Shown here: piece after piece, positions 54,511 through 61,736 of the stretch | Layout: each line of letters begins with the position of its first letter | Position numbering within the stretch: position 1 is the first letter of the stretch | Program-made: the position numbers and the translations under genes | The notes under the pieces: model-generated | Told to the model about the DNA's origin: nothing | Database searches by the model: none | The model's input: only the letters and a program-made list of their open reading frames with translations | Assembly: GCA_014650015.1 (NCBI GenBank) | Contig: BMUD01000001.1 | Span: 62,001 to 126,000, forward strand | Direction of reading: 5' to 3' | Source of the DNA: Streptomyces griseoloalbus | Lineage (GTDB): Bacteria; Actinomycetota; Actinomycetes; Streptomycetales; Streptomycetaceae | Length of the DNA: 64,000 bases

Positions 54511-55110
54511 ACCCGCCTGATCCTCGCCACCCGCAACGCCGGAAAGATCACCGAACTGCGGTCGATCCTCGCCGACGCGGGACTCCCCCACGAACTCGTC
54601 GGCGCCGACGCCTACCCCGACATCCCCGACGTCAAGGAAACCGGCGTCACCTTCGCCGAGAACGCGCTGCTCAAGGCCCACGCCCTCGCCCAGGCCACCG
54701 GCCTCCCCGCCGTCGCTGACGACTCCGGCCTCTGCGTCGACGTCCTGGGCGGCGCCCCCGGCATCTTCTCCGCCCGCTGGGCGGGCCGCCACGGCGACGA
54801 CAAGGCCAACCTGGACCTGCTGCTGGCCCAGCTCGGTGACATCGCCGACGAGCACCGGGGAGCCCACTTCGCCTGCGCGGCGGCGCTGGCGCTCCCCGAC
54901 GGCACGGAGCGCGTGGTCGAGGGCCACCTGAAGGGCACCCTCCGCCACACCCCCGCAGGCACGGGCGGCTTCGGCTACGACCCGATCCTCCAGCCGGAGG
55001 GCGAGACGAGGACGTGCGCGGAACTGACGGCCGCCGAGAAGAACGCGATCAGCCACAGGGGGAAGGCGTTCCGCGCGTTGGTGCCGGTGGTGCGGGAGCT
55101 GTTGGGCTGA
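54508..55110 (+). CDS. rdgB: Non-canonical purine NTP pyrophosphatase
   Basis: A 200-residue RdgB/HAM1 enzyme hydrolysing dITP, XTP and ITP to monophosphates to keep deaminated bases out of DNA and RNA. Motifs are ILATRNAGKITELRSIL at the start, DDSGLCVDVLGGAPGIFSARWAG (metal and nucleobase pocket), GFGYDPILQPEG and ISHRGKAFRAL. A 27-bp inverted repeat covers its start codon. Confidence 0.95.
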   Translation: MTRLILATRNAGKITELRSILADAGLPHELVGADAYPDIPDVKETGVTFAENALLKAHALAQATGLPAVADDSGLCVDVLGGAPGIFSARWAGRHGDDKANLDLLLAQLGDIADEHRGAHFACAAALALPDGTERVVEGHLKGTLRHTPAGTGGFGYDPILQPEGETRTCAELTAAEKNAISHRGKAFRALVPVVRELLG

Positions 55111-55119
55111 GTAACAGCG

Positions 55120-55164
55120 AGGGGCCGCCCGACATGAATCGACAGAGTCGGTCGGGCGGCCCCT
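55120..55164. terminator. Terminator between rdgB and tRNA-Leu
   Basis: AGGGGCCGCCCGAC (55120-55133) and GTCGGGCGGCCCCT (55151-55164) are perfect 14-bp arms and serve both convergent transcripts. Confidence 0.85.
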
Positions 55165-55172
55165 TCATGCCG

Positions 55173-55257
55173 TGCGGCCGGTGGGACTCGAACCCACACG
55201 GGTGTTAACCCACTGGGACCTAAACCCAGCATGACTGCCAAATTCCATCACGGCCGC
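55173..55257 (-). tRNA. tRNA-Leu (UAG)
   Basis: The complement is an 85-nt class II tRNA with a long variable arm. Acceptor GCGGCCG pairs with CGGCCGC, with discriminator A; the anticodon stem CTGGG/CCCAG encloses TTTAGGT, giving UAG. The T-arm is GTGGG-TTCGAGT-CCCAC. CCA is not encoded. It reads CUA, a rare codon in this genome. Confidence 0.95.
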
Positions 55258-55309
55258 TCAAAATCGGTCATGACGCCTGACCGGCGACCTTAGTGTACGG
55301 GGGAACCGG

Positions 55310-56323
55310 TCACCCTGCGAGGCCCGCCCTTGCCTTCCGGCGACACCACGTCTCCGTCAGGGCGTGGCAGTTGGGACACAGGTACCGCAGGTTCTCCCGA
55401 CGGTTGTCGCGCCAGTCTCCGTTGACGTGGTCGATCTGCAGGGTGATGGGCCGCCCCAGCCACTCTCCGGTGTTGCCGCACCTCTCGCAGGCGTAGGGCA
55501 CTCCGAGTTCGGCCAGGGCCCGGTGGAGCTGAGCCCTGTTGGTGCGCCCCGCGTGGTCGGGGAGGACGACCAGCACTCGGTGGGCGACGGGTGTGGGTGC
55601 GGGCCGCTCGGGCCGCCCCCAGCTTCGTCTCGTGAAATGGCTCGTGTCGAGGCAGAGGCGGGCTGCCGCACGTCGGACGCGCCGATGATTGGTGTCGGTC
55701 ACGTCCAGCCCGAGACCACGTATCACGTCGGCGTAACTCGTTGAGGTCCGCACCAGTTCGCGGAGCCTGTCCTCGGGGAGCGCGATACGCCGGTAAGCGA
55801 AGTGCCCTACGTCGATTCCTCGAGCGCGCAGCATGCGACTCAGCATCGCGCGTGACCGGCTGTCGTCCGGTACGCCGAGGGCGCGGGCCATTCCGCGCAT
55901 ACTGGTCGCTGACGCCGCCGCTTTTCTCAGTTCCTCGGTGGTGAACGGCAGATCCGGCTCGCCGCGATCGATACCGGGAAAATGACTGATGTCGATGCCC
56001 GCCGCGAGAATGCGACGCCGGATGTGGGAAAGGGCCCCGGTGGCAGGAGTGGCACCGAGCTGGAGGGCCACTTCGCGAAGCGATGACGACGATGCGGCGG
56101 CCGCGGCGATGGCTGCGTCCGGGTACTTGCGCCAGGGGCCGCGTTGGGCGAAGTGGCTTGTGTCCAGTCCATGGGCGGCCACCTTCTCCTGCAGTGTGCG
56201 CCGCTGTCCCCCACTGGGGTTGAGACCGAGTCGCCGCATCAGGTCGGCCCAATTACGGGCCTGGGGGATGACCGAGGCGAGTTGCTCCTTGCCGTACGGA
56301 TCCGTTACGCGCCGCGTGGCCAT
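55310..56323 (-). CDS. HNH endonuclease with four DNA-binding-like repeats
   Basis: A 337-residue protein in two parts. Residues 8-235 are four diverged copies of a 55-60-residue module, each ending in a (L/I)D(T/I/V)(S/G)HF motif: DTSHF (54-58), DISHF (111-115), DVGHF (171-175), DTSHF (226-230). Each is preceded by a LGL/LGA-turn-helix that resembles a small HTH. Residues 276-327 are an HNH nuclease: CERC (279-282) and CPNCH (316-320) form the zinc site, and QIDHVNGDWRDNRRENL (297-313) the catalytic centre. Third codon positions are clearly less GC-rich than in the neighbours, indicating recent acquisition. GGAGGGG precedes ATG 56323. Likely a sequence-directed nicking/cleaving enzyme; target unknown. 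Confidence 0.82.
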   Translation of the reverse strand: MATRRVTDPYGKEQLASVIPQARNWADLMRRLGLNPSGGQRRTLQEKVAAHGLDTSHFAQRGPWRKYPDAAIAAAAASSSSLREVALQLGATPATGALSHIRRRILAAGIDISHFPGIDRGEPDLPFTTEELRKAAASATSMRGMARALGVPDDSRSRAMLSRMLRARGIDVGHFAYRRIALPEDRLRELVRTSTSYADVIRGLGLDVTDTNHRRVRRAAARLCLDTSHFTRRSWGRPERPAPTPVAHRVLVVLPDHAGRTNRAQLHRALAELGVPYACERCGNTGEWLGRPITLQIDHVNGDWRDNRRENLRYLCPNCHALTETWCRRKARAGLAG

Positions 56324-56342
56324 GCGTCCCCTCCGCTTCCTC

Positions 56343-56360
56343 GACCACCCGTTCGTGGTC
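56343..56360. promoter_or_regulatory. Inverted repeat in the HNH gene leader
   Basis: GACCAC (56343-56348) and GTGGTC (56355-56360) flank CCGTTC, 20 bases upstream of the HNH start, between the ribosome site and a promoter-like A/T-rich stretch (56368-56385). It could be an operator or a small leader hairpin. Confidence 0.4.
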
Positions 56361-56407
56361 TCGTACGGAGTAACGAAACGGATATCGGACGGTCACGTGC
56401 GAAAAGC

Positions 56408-56445
56408 GGAACGGCCCCTGCCGGGAATCCGGTAGGGGCCGTTCC
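56408..56445 (-). terminator. Terminator of bcp
   Basis: GGAACGGCCCCTGCCGG (56408-56424) and CCGGTAGGGGCCGTTCC (56429-56445) pair with a single G-T around GAAT, just after the bcp stop. Confidence 0.85.
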
Positions 56446-56460
56446 GTCGGCGTGGTGGGG

Positions 56461-56928
56461 TCAGATGCCCAGATCCTTGATGATCTTGGCCACGTGGCCC
56501 GTCGCCCGGACGTTGTAGAGGGCGCGTTCGACCTTGCCCTCCTCGTCGACGACGATCGTGGAGCGGATGACGCCCATGTAGGTCTTGCCGTAGTTCTTCT
56601 TCTCGCCGAAGGCGCCGTAGGCGTCGAGGACCTTCTTGTCCGGGTCGGCGAGGAGGGTGACCTCGAGGGACTCGGCCTCGCGGAACTTGGCGAGTTTCTC
56701 GGGCTTGTCGGGGCTGATGCCGATGACGTCGTAGCCGGCGCCCGCCAGCAGCTCCAGGTTGTCCGTGAAGTCGCAGGCCTGCTTGGTGCAGCCGGGGGTG
56801 AGGGCGGCCGGGTAGAAGTAGACGATGACCTTGCGGCCCCTGTGGTCGGCCAGGGACACCTCGTTGCCGTCGGCGTCGGGCAGGGTGAAGGCGGGGGCCT
56901 CGTCCCCGGTCTTGAGGCGTTCGCTCAT
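56461..56928 (-). CDS. bcp: Thioredoxin-dependent peroxiredoxin Bcp
   Basis: A 155-residue peroxiredoxin reducing hydroperoxides. The peroxidatic cysteine is in LTPGCTKQACDFTDN (Cys47), with a resolving Cys52 five residues later, the alpha2-helix arrangement of Bcp. FYPAALTPGCTKQA and GKTYMGVIRSTIVVDEEGKV are typical. A GAGGAGA ribosome site supports ATG 56928. It is divergent from the DUF3618 gene. Confidence 0.94.
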   Translation of the reverse strand: MSERLKTGDEAPAFTLPDADGNEVSLADHRGRKVIVYFYPAALTPGCTKQACDFTDNLELLAGAGYDVIGISPDKPEKLAKFREAESLEVTLLADPDKKVLDAYGAFGEKKNYGKTYMGVIRSTIVVDEEGKVERALYNVRATGHVAKIIKDLGI

Positions 56929-57068
56929 CGTCTCTGGTCTCCTCGTACGTACGCGCTGGGTGGATCGGGTGCCGGGATCGAGGGTAACCGGGGGTCCTGA
57001 CCGTGCGCGGCGGTGTGAAGCTGACAGACTGTCCGGCACAGGTATCAGCGGATTTCGGAGGCGGCACG

Positions 57069-57398
57069 GTGGCGGACACGGCGGACACCAGAACCCCGGC
57101 GGAGATCGAGGCGGACATCAGGCGCCGTCGTGCGGTGCTGGCCGAGACCCTGGACGAGATCGGTGTGCGGGTGCACCCGAAGACGATCGTGGGGGATGCC
57201 AGGGCCCGGGTGGTGTCGCATGTCGATCACACGCTCGGGCGGGCGTACGTCCGCGTCAACGGTGTGGTGAGTGACGTCAAGGCGCAGTTCGTGGACGAGG
57301 GCGGTGCGCCGCGGCTGGAGCGGGTCGTGCCGGTGGCGGTGCTGGTGGTGGGGGTCGTGGGGCTGGTGGCCCTGGGGTCCCGTCGGCGCAGGCGTTGA
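57069..57398 (+). CDS. DUF3618 membrane-tethered protein
   Basis: A 109-residue protein of the actinobacterial DUF3618 family. The helical N-terminal motif is RTPAEIEADIRRRRAVLAETLDEIGVRVHPKTIVGDARA, followed by one C-terminal membrane helix (VPVAVLVVGVVGLVALG) and basic RRRRR. Family members accompany cell-envelope genes; no biochemical function is known. GTG 57069 has GGAGG 7 nt upstream. Confidence 0.82.
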   Translation: MADTADTRTPAEIEADIRRRRAVLAETLDEIGVRVHPKTIVGDARARVVSHVDHTLGRAYVRVNGVVSDVKAQFVDEGGAPRLERVVPVAVLVVGVVGLVALGSRRRRR

Positions 57399-57442
57399 CC
57401 CCGCCCGCCTCGGTTCGCGGTGAAGGCAGGTAGGTTTCAGGC

Positions 57443-57799
57443 GTGAGCGCGAAGAGACACGAGCACGGTTCCCAGGACGACAAGCTGCCCATCCGGATGC
57501 TGCACGATCGGGTCCTCGTGCGGCAGGACACGAGTGAGGGCGAGCGGCGTTCGGGTGGCGGCATTCTGATTCCGGCGACGGCGGCGGTGGGTCGTCGGCT
57601 GGCCTGGGCCGAGGTGGTCGCGGTGGGGCAGAACGTACGGACCGTGGAGCCGGGTGACCGGGTGCTGTTCGATCCGGAGGACCGGGCGGAGGTCGAGGTG
57701 CGGGGCACCGGGTATGTGCTGATGCGGGAGCGTGATCTGCACGCGGTGGCCGCGGACCGGTTCGAGGGTTCTGAGGATTCGACCGGCTTGTACCTGTAG
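57443..57799 (+). CDS. GroES-like co-chaperonin paralogue
   Basis: A 118-residue GroES-fold protein with an added N-terminal extension (AKRHEHGSQDDKLPIRM). The fold signature is LHDRVLVRQDTSEGERRSGGGILIPATA and AEVVAVGQNVRTVEPGDRVLFDP. The mobile loop differs from classical GroES, whose loop carries an (I/V)(V/L/I) hydrophobic pair that binds GroEL; here it is ERRSGGGILIP. No groEL gene is adjacent, so it may cap an encoded-elsewhere chaperonin or act alone. TAGGTT (57431-57436) ends 7 nt before GTG 57443, suggesting a leaderless transcript. Confidence 0.85.
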   Translation: MSAKRHEHGSQDDKLPIRMLHDRVLVRQDTSEGERRSGGGILIPATAAVGRRLAWAEVVAVGQNVRTVEPGDRVLFDPEDRAEVEVRGTGYVLMRERDLHAVAADRFEGSEDSTGLYL

Positions 57800-57808
57800 A
57801 TCGATGGG

Positions 57809-57846
57809 GAGAAGGGGCTGGTGACCGTGGTCACCAGCCCCTTCTC
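57809..57846 (+). terminator. Terminator, 17-bp perfect stem
   Basis: GAGAAGGGGCTGGTGAC (57809-57825) and GTCACCAGCCCCTTCTC (57830-57846) with a 4-base loop, followed by GGTTTTC. Confidence 0.9.
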
Positions 57847-57857
57847 GGTTTTCGGGC

Positions 57858-57884
57858 CAGGGCCTGTCGGACAGGCCCTAGGGT
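57858..57884 (+). promoter_or_regulatory. Palindrome and -10 box of the SMR gene
   Basis: AGGGCCTGT-CGG-ACAGGCCCT (57858-57878) is a perfect inverted repeat immediately before TAGGGT (57879-57884). It overlies the spacer of the promoter, so it could be a repressor site in addition to the riboswitch. Transcription would begin near 57892, just ahead of the riboswitch. Confidence 0.5.
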
Positions 57885-57902
57885 GGGAGGACCCTTCGGG
57901 GT

Positions 57903-57945
57903 CCCGACGAGACGCGCCGTACCGGGGTGAAGGCAAAGACGACGC
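57903..57945 (+). ncRNA. Guanidine-III riboswitch (ykkC-III)
   Basis: CCCGACGAGACGCGCCGTACCGG and GGCAAAGACGACGC match the ykkC-III consensus, whose best-known member reads ACGAGGUGCGCCGUACCCGG ... GGACAAGACGGCGC. CCCG pairs with CGGG, and GCGCCGT (57914-57920) pseudoknots with ACGACGC (57939-57945) with one mismatch. It binds guanidinium. An alternative hairpin CGGGGTG (57923-57929) / CACCCCC (57945-57951) would compete with both, a plausible expression switch. The exporter gene starts 37 bases downstream. Confidence 0.8.
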
Positions 57946-57981
57946 ACCCCCGTTTCCGTTCGTGTCCCGGAGGTGCCTGTC

Positions 57982-58302
57982 ATGGCCTGGGTTCTGCTTG
58001 TCGTCGCCGGTCTGCTGGAGGTGGGCTGGGCGGTCGGTATGAAGTACACCGATGGTTTCACCCGGCTCGTGCCCAGTGTTCTCACCGGTGCGGGCATCGT
58101 GGGCAGCATGCTGTTGCTGTCGTATGCCGCTCGTACGCTGCCCATCGGTACGGCGTACGGCGTGTGGGTGGGGATCGGTGCGGCCGGGGCGGCGGTGCTG
58201 GGGATGGTGGTGCTGGGTGAGCCGGTGACCCTCGCGCGGGTCTTCTTCGTCTGCCTGTTGCTGGTCGCGGTAGTGGGGTTGAAGGCGACCTCCGGGCACT
58301 GA
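57982..58302 (+). CDS. gdx: SMR guanidinium exporter (Gdx/SugE type)
   Basis: A 106-residue four-helix small multidrug resistance protein. The essential glutamate is in LLVVAGLLEVGWAVGMKYTDGFTRLVPSV, and the signature GTAYGVWVGIGAAG follows. SMR proteins behind guanidine riboswitches exchange guanidinium for protons as antiparallel dimers. The 'WAVGMK' context is Gdx-like rather than EmrE-like. GGAGGTG lies 6 nt before ATG 57982. It is convergent with the PBP gene, whose stop is 6 bases away. Confidence 0.92.
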   Translation: MAWVLLVVAGLLEVGWAVGMKYTDGFTRLVPSVLTGAGIVGSMLLLSYAARTLPIGTAYGVWVGIGAAGAAVLGMVVLGEPVTLARVFFVCLLLVAVVGLKATSGH

Positions 58303-58308
58303 CCGGGT

Positions 58309-60666
58309 TCACCACCAGTCTCCGCGGTTGTTCTGGGTGAGGGCGCCGGTCAGGCCGTCCTGGCCGGTGAGGCCGTCCCCGTTGGCGTCGCCGTCGTCGG
58401 TGTCGCCGTCGCCGGTGTCTCCCGTGGTGCCGCCGTCGGTCGTCCCGCCGGTGTTCCCGCCGTCTGCGCCCGTGGTGGCGCCGCCGGTCGTCCAGTCGTC
58501 CGGCTGTTCCGCGGTGTCGTCCGGGGTGCGGCTGCCGGTGCCGGTGGCGTCCGGTGTCCCGCTGTCGAAGTTGTCGGTCGGGTCGCCGGGGGAGCGCGGG
58601 CGCATGCTGGTGTCGTCGTCGGGTGGCTGGGTCCGCCAGGCGCCGGGCTGGAGGCGGAGGTCGAAGGCCTTGACGGGCTGGCCCTTGAGGGCGTCGCGGG
58701 TGTACTGGCCCCAGATTTCCGCGGGGGCGCCGCCGCCGTTGACGCGGGGCAGGCCCATGGCGCCGTAGAGGGGTGTGTGGCCGGCGGTGACGGGGTCCTG
58801 GCCCATGACGGCGACGACGGTGGCGAGGTCGGGGGTGTAGCCGGCGAACCAGGCGGCGGTGTCCTCCTCGGCGGTGCCGGTCTTGCCGGCGGCGGGGCGG
58901 CCGGCTGTCTGGGCGGCGGTGGCGGTGCCCTTCTCGACGACGCCGCGCAGGACGGAGGTGGTGGTGTCGGCGGCTTGGCGGCTGACGGCCTGGCGGGGGC
59001 GGCGTTCGGGCAGTGGGACGGTGTCGGGGCCCCTGGTGACCTTTTCGATCATCGTGTAGGCGCTGTGCCTGCCGTGGTTGGCGAGGGTCGCGTAGGCCTT
59101 GGCCATGTCGAGGACGCTGGCGGTGGCGACGCCGAGGGCGATGGACGGGCCGGCGTCGTCGAGGCTGGGGGTGTTCTTGGACAGGCCCAGGTCGATCGCG
59201 GTCTGCCGGACCTTGTCGGGGCCGACGTCGACGGCCATCTGTGCGTAGACGGCGTTGACGGATTTGTCGGTGGCCTCGCGGACGGTGATCCTGCCGTAGT
59301 CGCGGTGGTCCTCGTTCTCGGGTGCGTAGCGTCCGCTCCAGCCCTGGACGGGGCGTTCGCTGGTGCCGTCGTAGACGGTGTTGGGGGTGATGGGGCGGCC
59401 GTCCTGGGTGCGGGAGTCGTTCTCGACCGCGGAGGTGAAGACGAACGGCTTGAAGGAGGAGCCGACCTGGAAGTCCCGGCGGGTGGCGTTGGGGGTGTAC
59501 TGCTTGACGTAGTCGACGCCGTTGTACAGGGCGACGACCTTGCCGGTTCTGGGGTCGACGGAGGCGCCGCCCGCGCGGACGTGGGTGTCGACCTTGCGAT
59601 TCTTCGGGTCGAGCCGGTCCATCAGGTTGTCGTTGACGGCGTCGACGAAGGCGTCCTGTTTGTCTTTGCTGAGGGTGGTGGTGATGCGGTAGCCGCCGGC
59701 GTCGAGGGAGGCTTCGTCGACGATGTCGTTCTCGATGAGGTGGTTCTTGGCGATGGTGACGATGTAGCCGCGCTGGCCGGACAGGCCGGTGGGGAGGGTG
59801 GTCGCCTTGGGTGTGGGGAACCGCATGCCGTCGCGTTCGGAGGGGCTGAGCCAGCCTTCGTCGACCATGCCGTCCAGGACGTAGTTCCAGCGGTCTTCGA
59901 CGGCTTCGCGGTTGTGCGGGTGGGTGATGACGTCGTACTGGCTGGGGGCGTTGACGAGGGCGGCGAGGTAGGCGGCGCGGCCGGCGTCGAGTCGGGAGGC
60001 GTCGATGCCGTAGTAGGCGTGGGCGGCGGCTTGGATGCCGTAGGCGCCCCGGCCGAAGAAGCTGGTGTTGAGGTAGCCCTCGAGGATCTGGTCCTTGGTC
60101 TGTTCGCGGTCGAGTTTGATGGAGATGAAGAACTCCTTCACCTTGCGGGTGACGGTCTGCTCCTGGCGGAGGTAGTAGTTCTTCACGTACTGCTGGGTGA
60201 TGGTGGAGCCGGACTGTTTGCCCTTGCCGGTGGCGGTGTTCCAGGCGGCGCGGATCATGGCCTGGGGGTCGACGGCGGACTCGGTGTAGAAGTCGCGGTC
60301 CTCGGCGGCCAGGACGGCGTGCTGGGCGTCCTTGGAGATCTGGGCGAGGGTGACGTTCTCCCGGTTGACCTCGCCGTCGCGGGCGATGACGGAGCCGTCG
60401 GCGTAGAGGTAGACGTTGGCCTGTTGGGTGGCGAGGGCGTTGGCGGCGGGGATCTGCACGAGGTGGTAGCCGAGGAAGAAGCCGCCGACGACGAGCAGGG
60501 CGGCGATGAGGAGGCTGCCGAGCGTCGTCCGCCAGGTGGGGATCAGCCGGCGCCATCCGGTGCGCTGGGGGGTGCCTCCCGCCCTGCCCCGGCGGGGGGC
60601 GGACGCCTGGGGCCGTCTCGGTGCCCAGCCCCGGTCGGGCTGCTGCGGCTGCGGCTCGTCGCTCAT
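58309..60666 (-). CDS. Class A penicillin-binding protein
   Basis: A 785-residue bifunctional peptidoglycan synthase. A short basic cytoplasmic tail and one helix (about 46-68) precede the GT51 transglycosylase domain with AAEDRDFY (Glu122) and GSTITQQYVKNYYL. The transpeptidase domain follows with SSFK (Ser403, Lys406), SVN (469-471) and KTGT (595-598). After about 690 there is a 95-residue low-complexity tail of Asp/Gly/Thr (TTGDTGDGDTDDGDANGDG), exposed outside the membrane. ATG 60666 is preferred to ATG 60675. Confidence 0.94.
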   Translation of the reverse strand: MSDEPQPQQPDRGWAPRRPQASAPRRGRAGGTPQRTGWRRLIPTWRTTLGSLLIAALLVVGGFFLGYHLVQIPAANALATQQANVYLYADGSVIARDGEVNRENVTLAQISKDAQHAVLAAEDRDFYTESAVDPQAMIRAAWNTATGKGKQSGSTITQQYVKNYYLRQEQTVTRKVKEFFISIKLDREQTKDQILEGYLNTSFFGRGAYGIQAAAHAYYGIDASRLDAGRAAYLAALVNAPSQYDVITHPHNREAVEDRWNYVLDGMVDEGWLSPSERDGMRFPTPKATTLPTGLSGQRGYIVTIAKNHLIENDIVDEASLDAGGYRITTTLSKDKQDAFVDAVNDNLMDRLDPKNRKVDTHVRAGGASVDPRTGKVVALYNGVDYVKQYTPNATRRDFQVGSSFKPFVFTSAVENDSRTQDGRPITPNTVYDGTSERPVQGWSGRYAPENEDHRDYGRITVREATDKSVNAVYAQMAVDVGPDKVRQTAIDLGLSKNTPSLDDAGPSIALGVATASVLDMAKAYATLANHGRHSAYTMIEKVTRGPDTVPLPERRPRQAVSRQAADTTTSVLRGVVEKGTATAAQTAGRPAAGKTGTAEEDTAAWFAGYTPDLATVVAVMGQDPVTAGHTPLYGAMGLPRVNGGGAPAEIWGQYTRDALKGQPVKAFDLRLQPGAWRTQPPDDDTSMRPRSPGDPTDNFDSGTPDATGTGSRTPDDTAEQPDDWTTGGATTGADGGNTGGTTDGGTTGDTGDGDTDDGDANGDGLTGQDGLTGALTQNNRGDWW

Positions 60667-60718
60667 GTCGTGCACGGACTCCTGTTTCGCCTCGTTCGCG
60701 TTGTTCGTGGCGTTCGTC

Positions 60719-60749
60719 GCTGTACGGGTGATGCGTTCCTCTTATTCAA
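60719..60749 (-). promoter_or_regulatory. Possible promoter of the PBP gene
   Basis: On the minus strand TTGAAT (60749-60744) is followed 19 bp later by TACAGC (60724-60719). The match is moderate. Confidence 0.35.
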
Positions 60750-60891
60750 GACTGTCCCATCCGGTGACGCGTTCCCCGGTGACGGCGCGCGTCGCGCACC
60801 CGTCCGGCTTCTCACACGCATGGCCCTGTGGGGGTGCTCGCGGGTGGGGGGCGGGGCGGGAAATGCGTGGCGGCGGGCCGGGCGCGCGCAC

Positions 60892-60897
60892 TAGGCT
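60892..60897 (+). promoter_or_regulatory. -10 box of the ABC-2 operon
   Basis: TAGGCT is a strong Streptomyces -10; transcription would start near 60905, with GGAGGAGG (60919-60926) preceding GTG 60936. No -35 is recognisable. Confidence 0.5.
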
Positions 60898-60935
60898 CCT
60901 GCGCTTCGGTGCCGGTGCGGAGGAGGGTGGTGGGC

Positions 60936-61736
60936 GTGGGCTCGGGGCGGCTGTATCTGGCCGTGGCGGTGGGGGGTTTCCGGCGGTACGCGTCGTATCG
61001 GGCGGCCACCGCTGCCGGGGTGTTCACCAACACCGTGTTCGGGCTGATCCTCGTGTACACGTATCTGGCGCTGTGGGAGGAGAAGCCGGGGCTCGGGGGG
61101 TACGACCAGGCGCAGGCGGTGACGTATGTGTGGCTGGGGCAGTGCCTGTACGCGACGCTGGCCATTCAGGGGGGCGGTGCGGAGAAGGACCTGATGGAGC
61201 GCATCCGCACCGGTGAGATCGCGGTCGACCTGTACCGGCCGGTCGATCTGCAGGTGTGGTGGCTGGCGGGTGATGTGGGGCGGGCGCTGTTCCAGATGCT
61301 GGGGCGGGGGGTGGTCCCGTTCGTGTTCGGCTGGCTGTTCTTCCCGATGGCGCTGCCGACGGAGGTGACCGTGTGGGCGGCGTTCGCGGTCACGTTGCTG
61401 CTGGCGACGGTGGTGAGTTTCGCGATCCGCTATCTGGCGGCCCTGAGCGTGTTCTGGCTGATGGACGGTATGGGCGTCGGCCAGGTGCTGATGATCACGG
61501 GGGTGTTCTTCTCGGGCATGGTGCTGCCGCTGAACGCCTTTCCGGGGGTGTACGGCGATGTCGTGCGGGTGCTGCCGTGGGCGGCGCAGATCCAGATGCC
61601 GGCGGATGTGCTGATGGGGGAGGCCGAGCCGTTGGGGGCGTTCGCGTTCCAGGCGGCGTGGGCGGTGGCGCTGTTGGCGTTGGGGCGGCTGGTGCAGTCG
61701 GCGGCGACGCGTCGGGTGGTGGTGCAGGGTGGGTGA
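60936..61736 (+). CDS. ABC-2 type permease, first subunit
   Basis: A 266-residue membrane protein of the ABC2_membrane_6 (DUF990) family, with about six helices and the internal motif LMERIRTGEIAVDLYRPVDLQVWWLAGDVG. GTG 60936 is chosen because GGAGGAGG lies 9 nt upstream; GTG 60930 and 60915 are possible. It overlaps the second permease by 8 bases. Such three-gene sets form an exporter; substrate unknown. Confidence 0.82.
   Translation: MGSGRLYLAVAVGGFRRYASYRAATAAGVFTNTVFGLILVYTYLALWEEKPGLGGYDQAQAVTYVWLGQCLYATLAIQGGGAEKDLMERIRTGEIAVDLYRPVDLQVWWLAGDVGRALFQMLGRGVVPFVFGWLFFPMALPTEVTVWAAFAVTLLLATVVSFAIRYLAALSVFWLMDGMGVGQVLMITGVFFSGMVLPLNAFPGVYGDVVRVLPWAAQIQMPADVLMGEAEPLGAFAFQAAWAVALLALGRLVQSAATRRVVVQGG

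Noticed and set aside
55173-56323. tRNA-Leu as attachment site of an integrated element carrying the HNH gene
   Set aside because: The HNH gene lies on the 5' side of the tRNA; integration normally uses the 3' end. No integrase and no duplicated tRNA fragment were seen.
58082-60556. 824-codon minus-strand frame in the PBP region
   Set aside because: Shifted-frame shadow of the PBP gene, consisting of Arg/Pro/His-rich sequence without domains.
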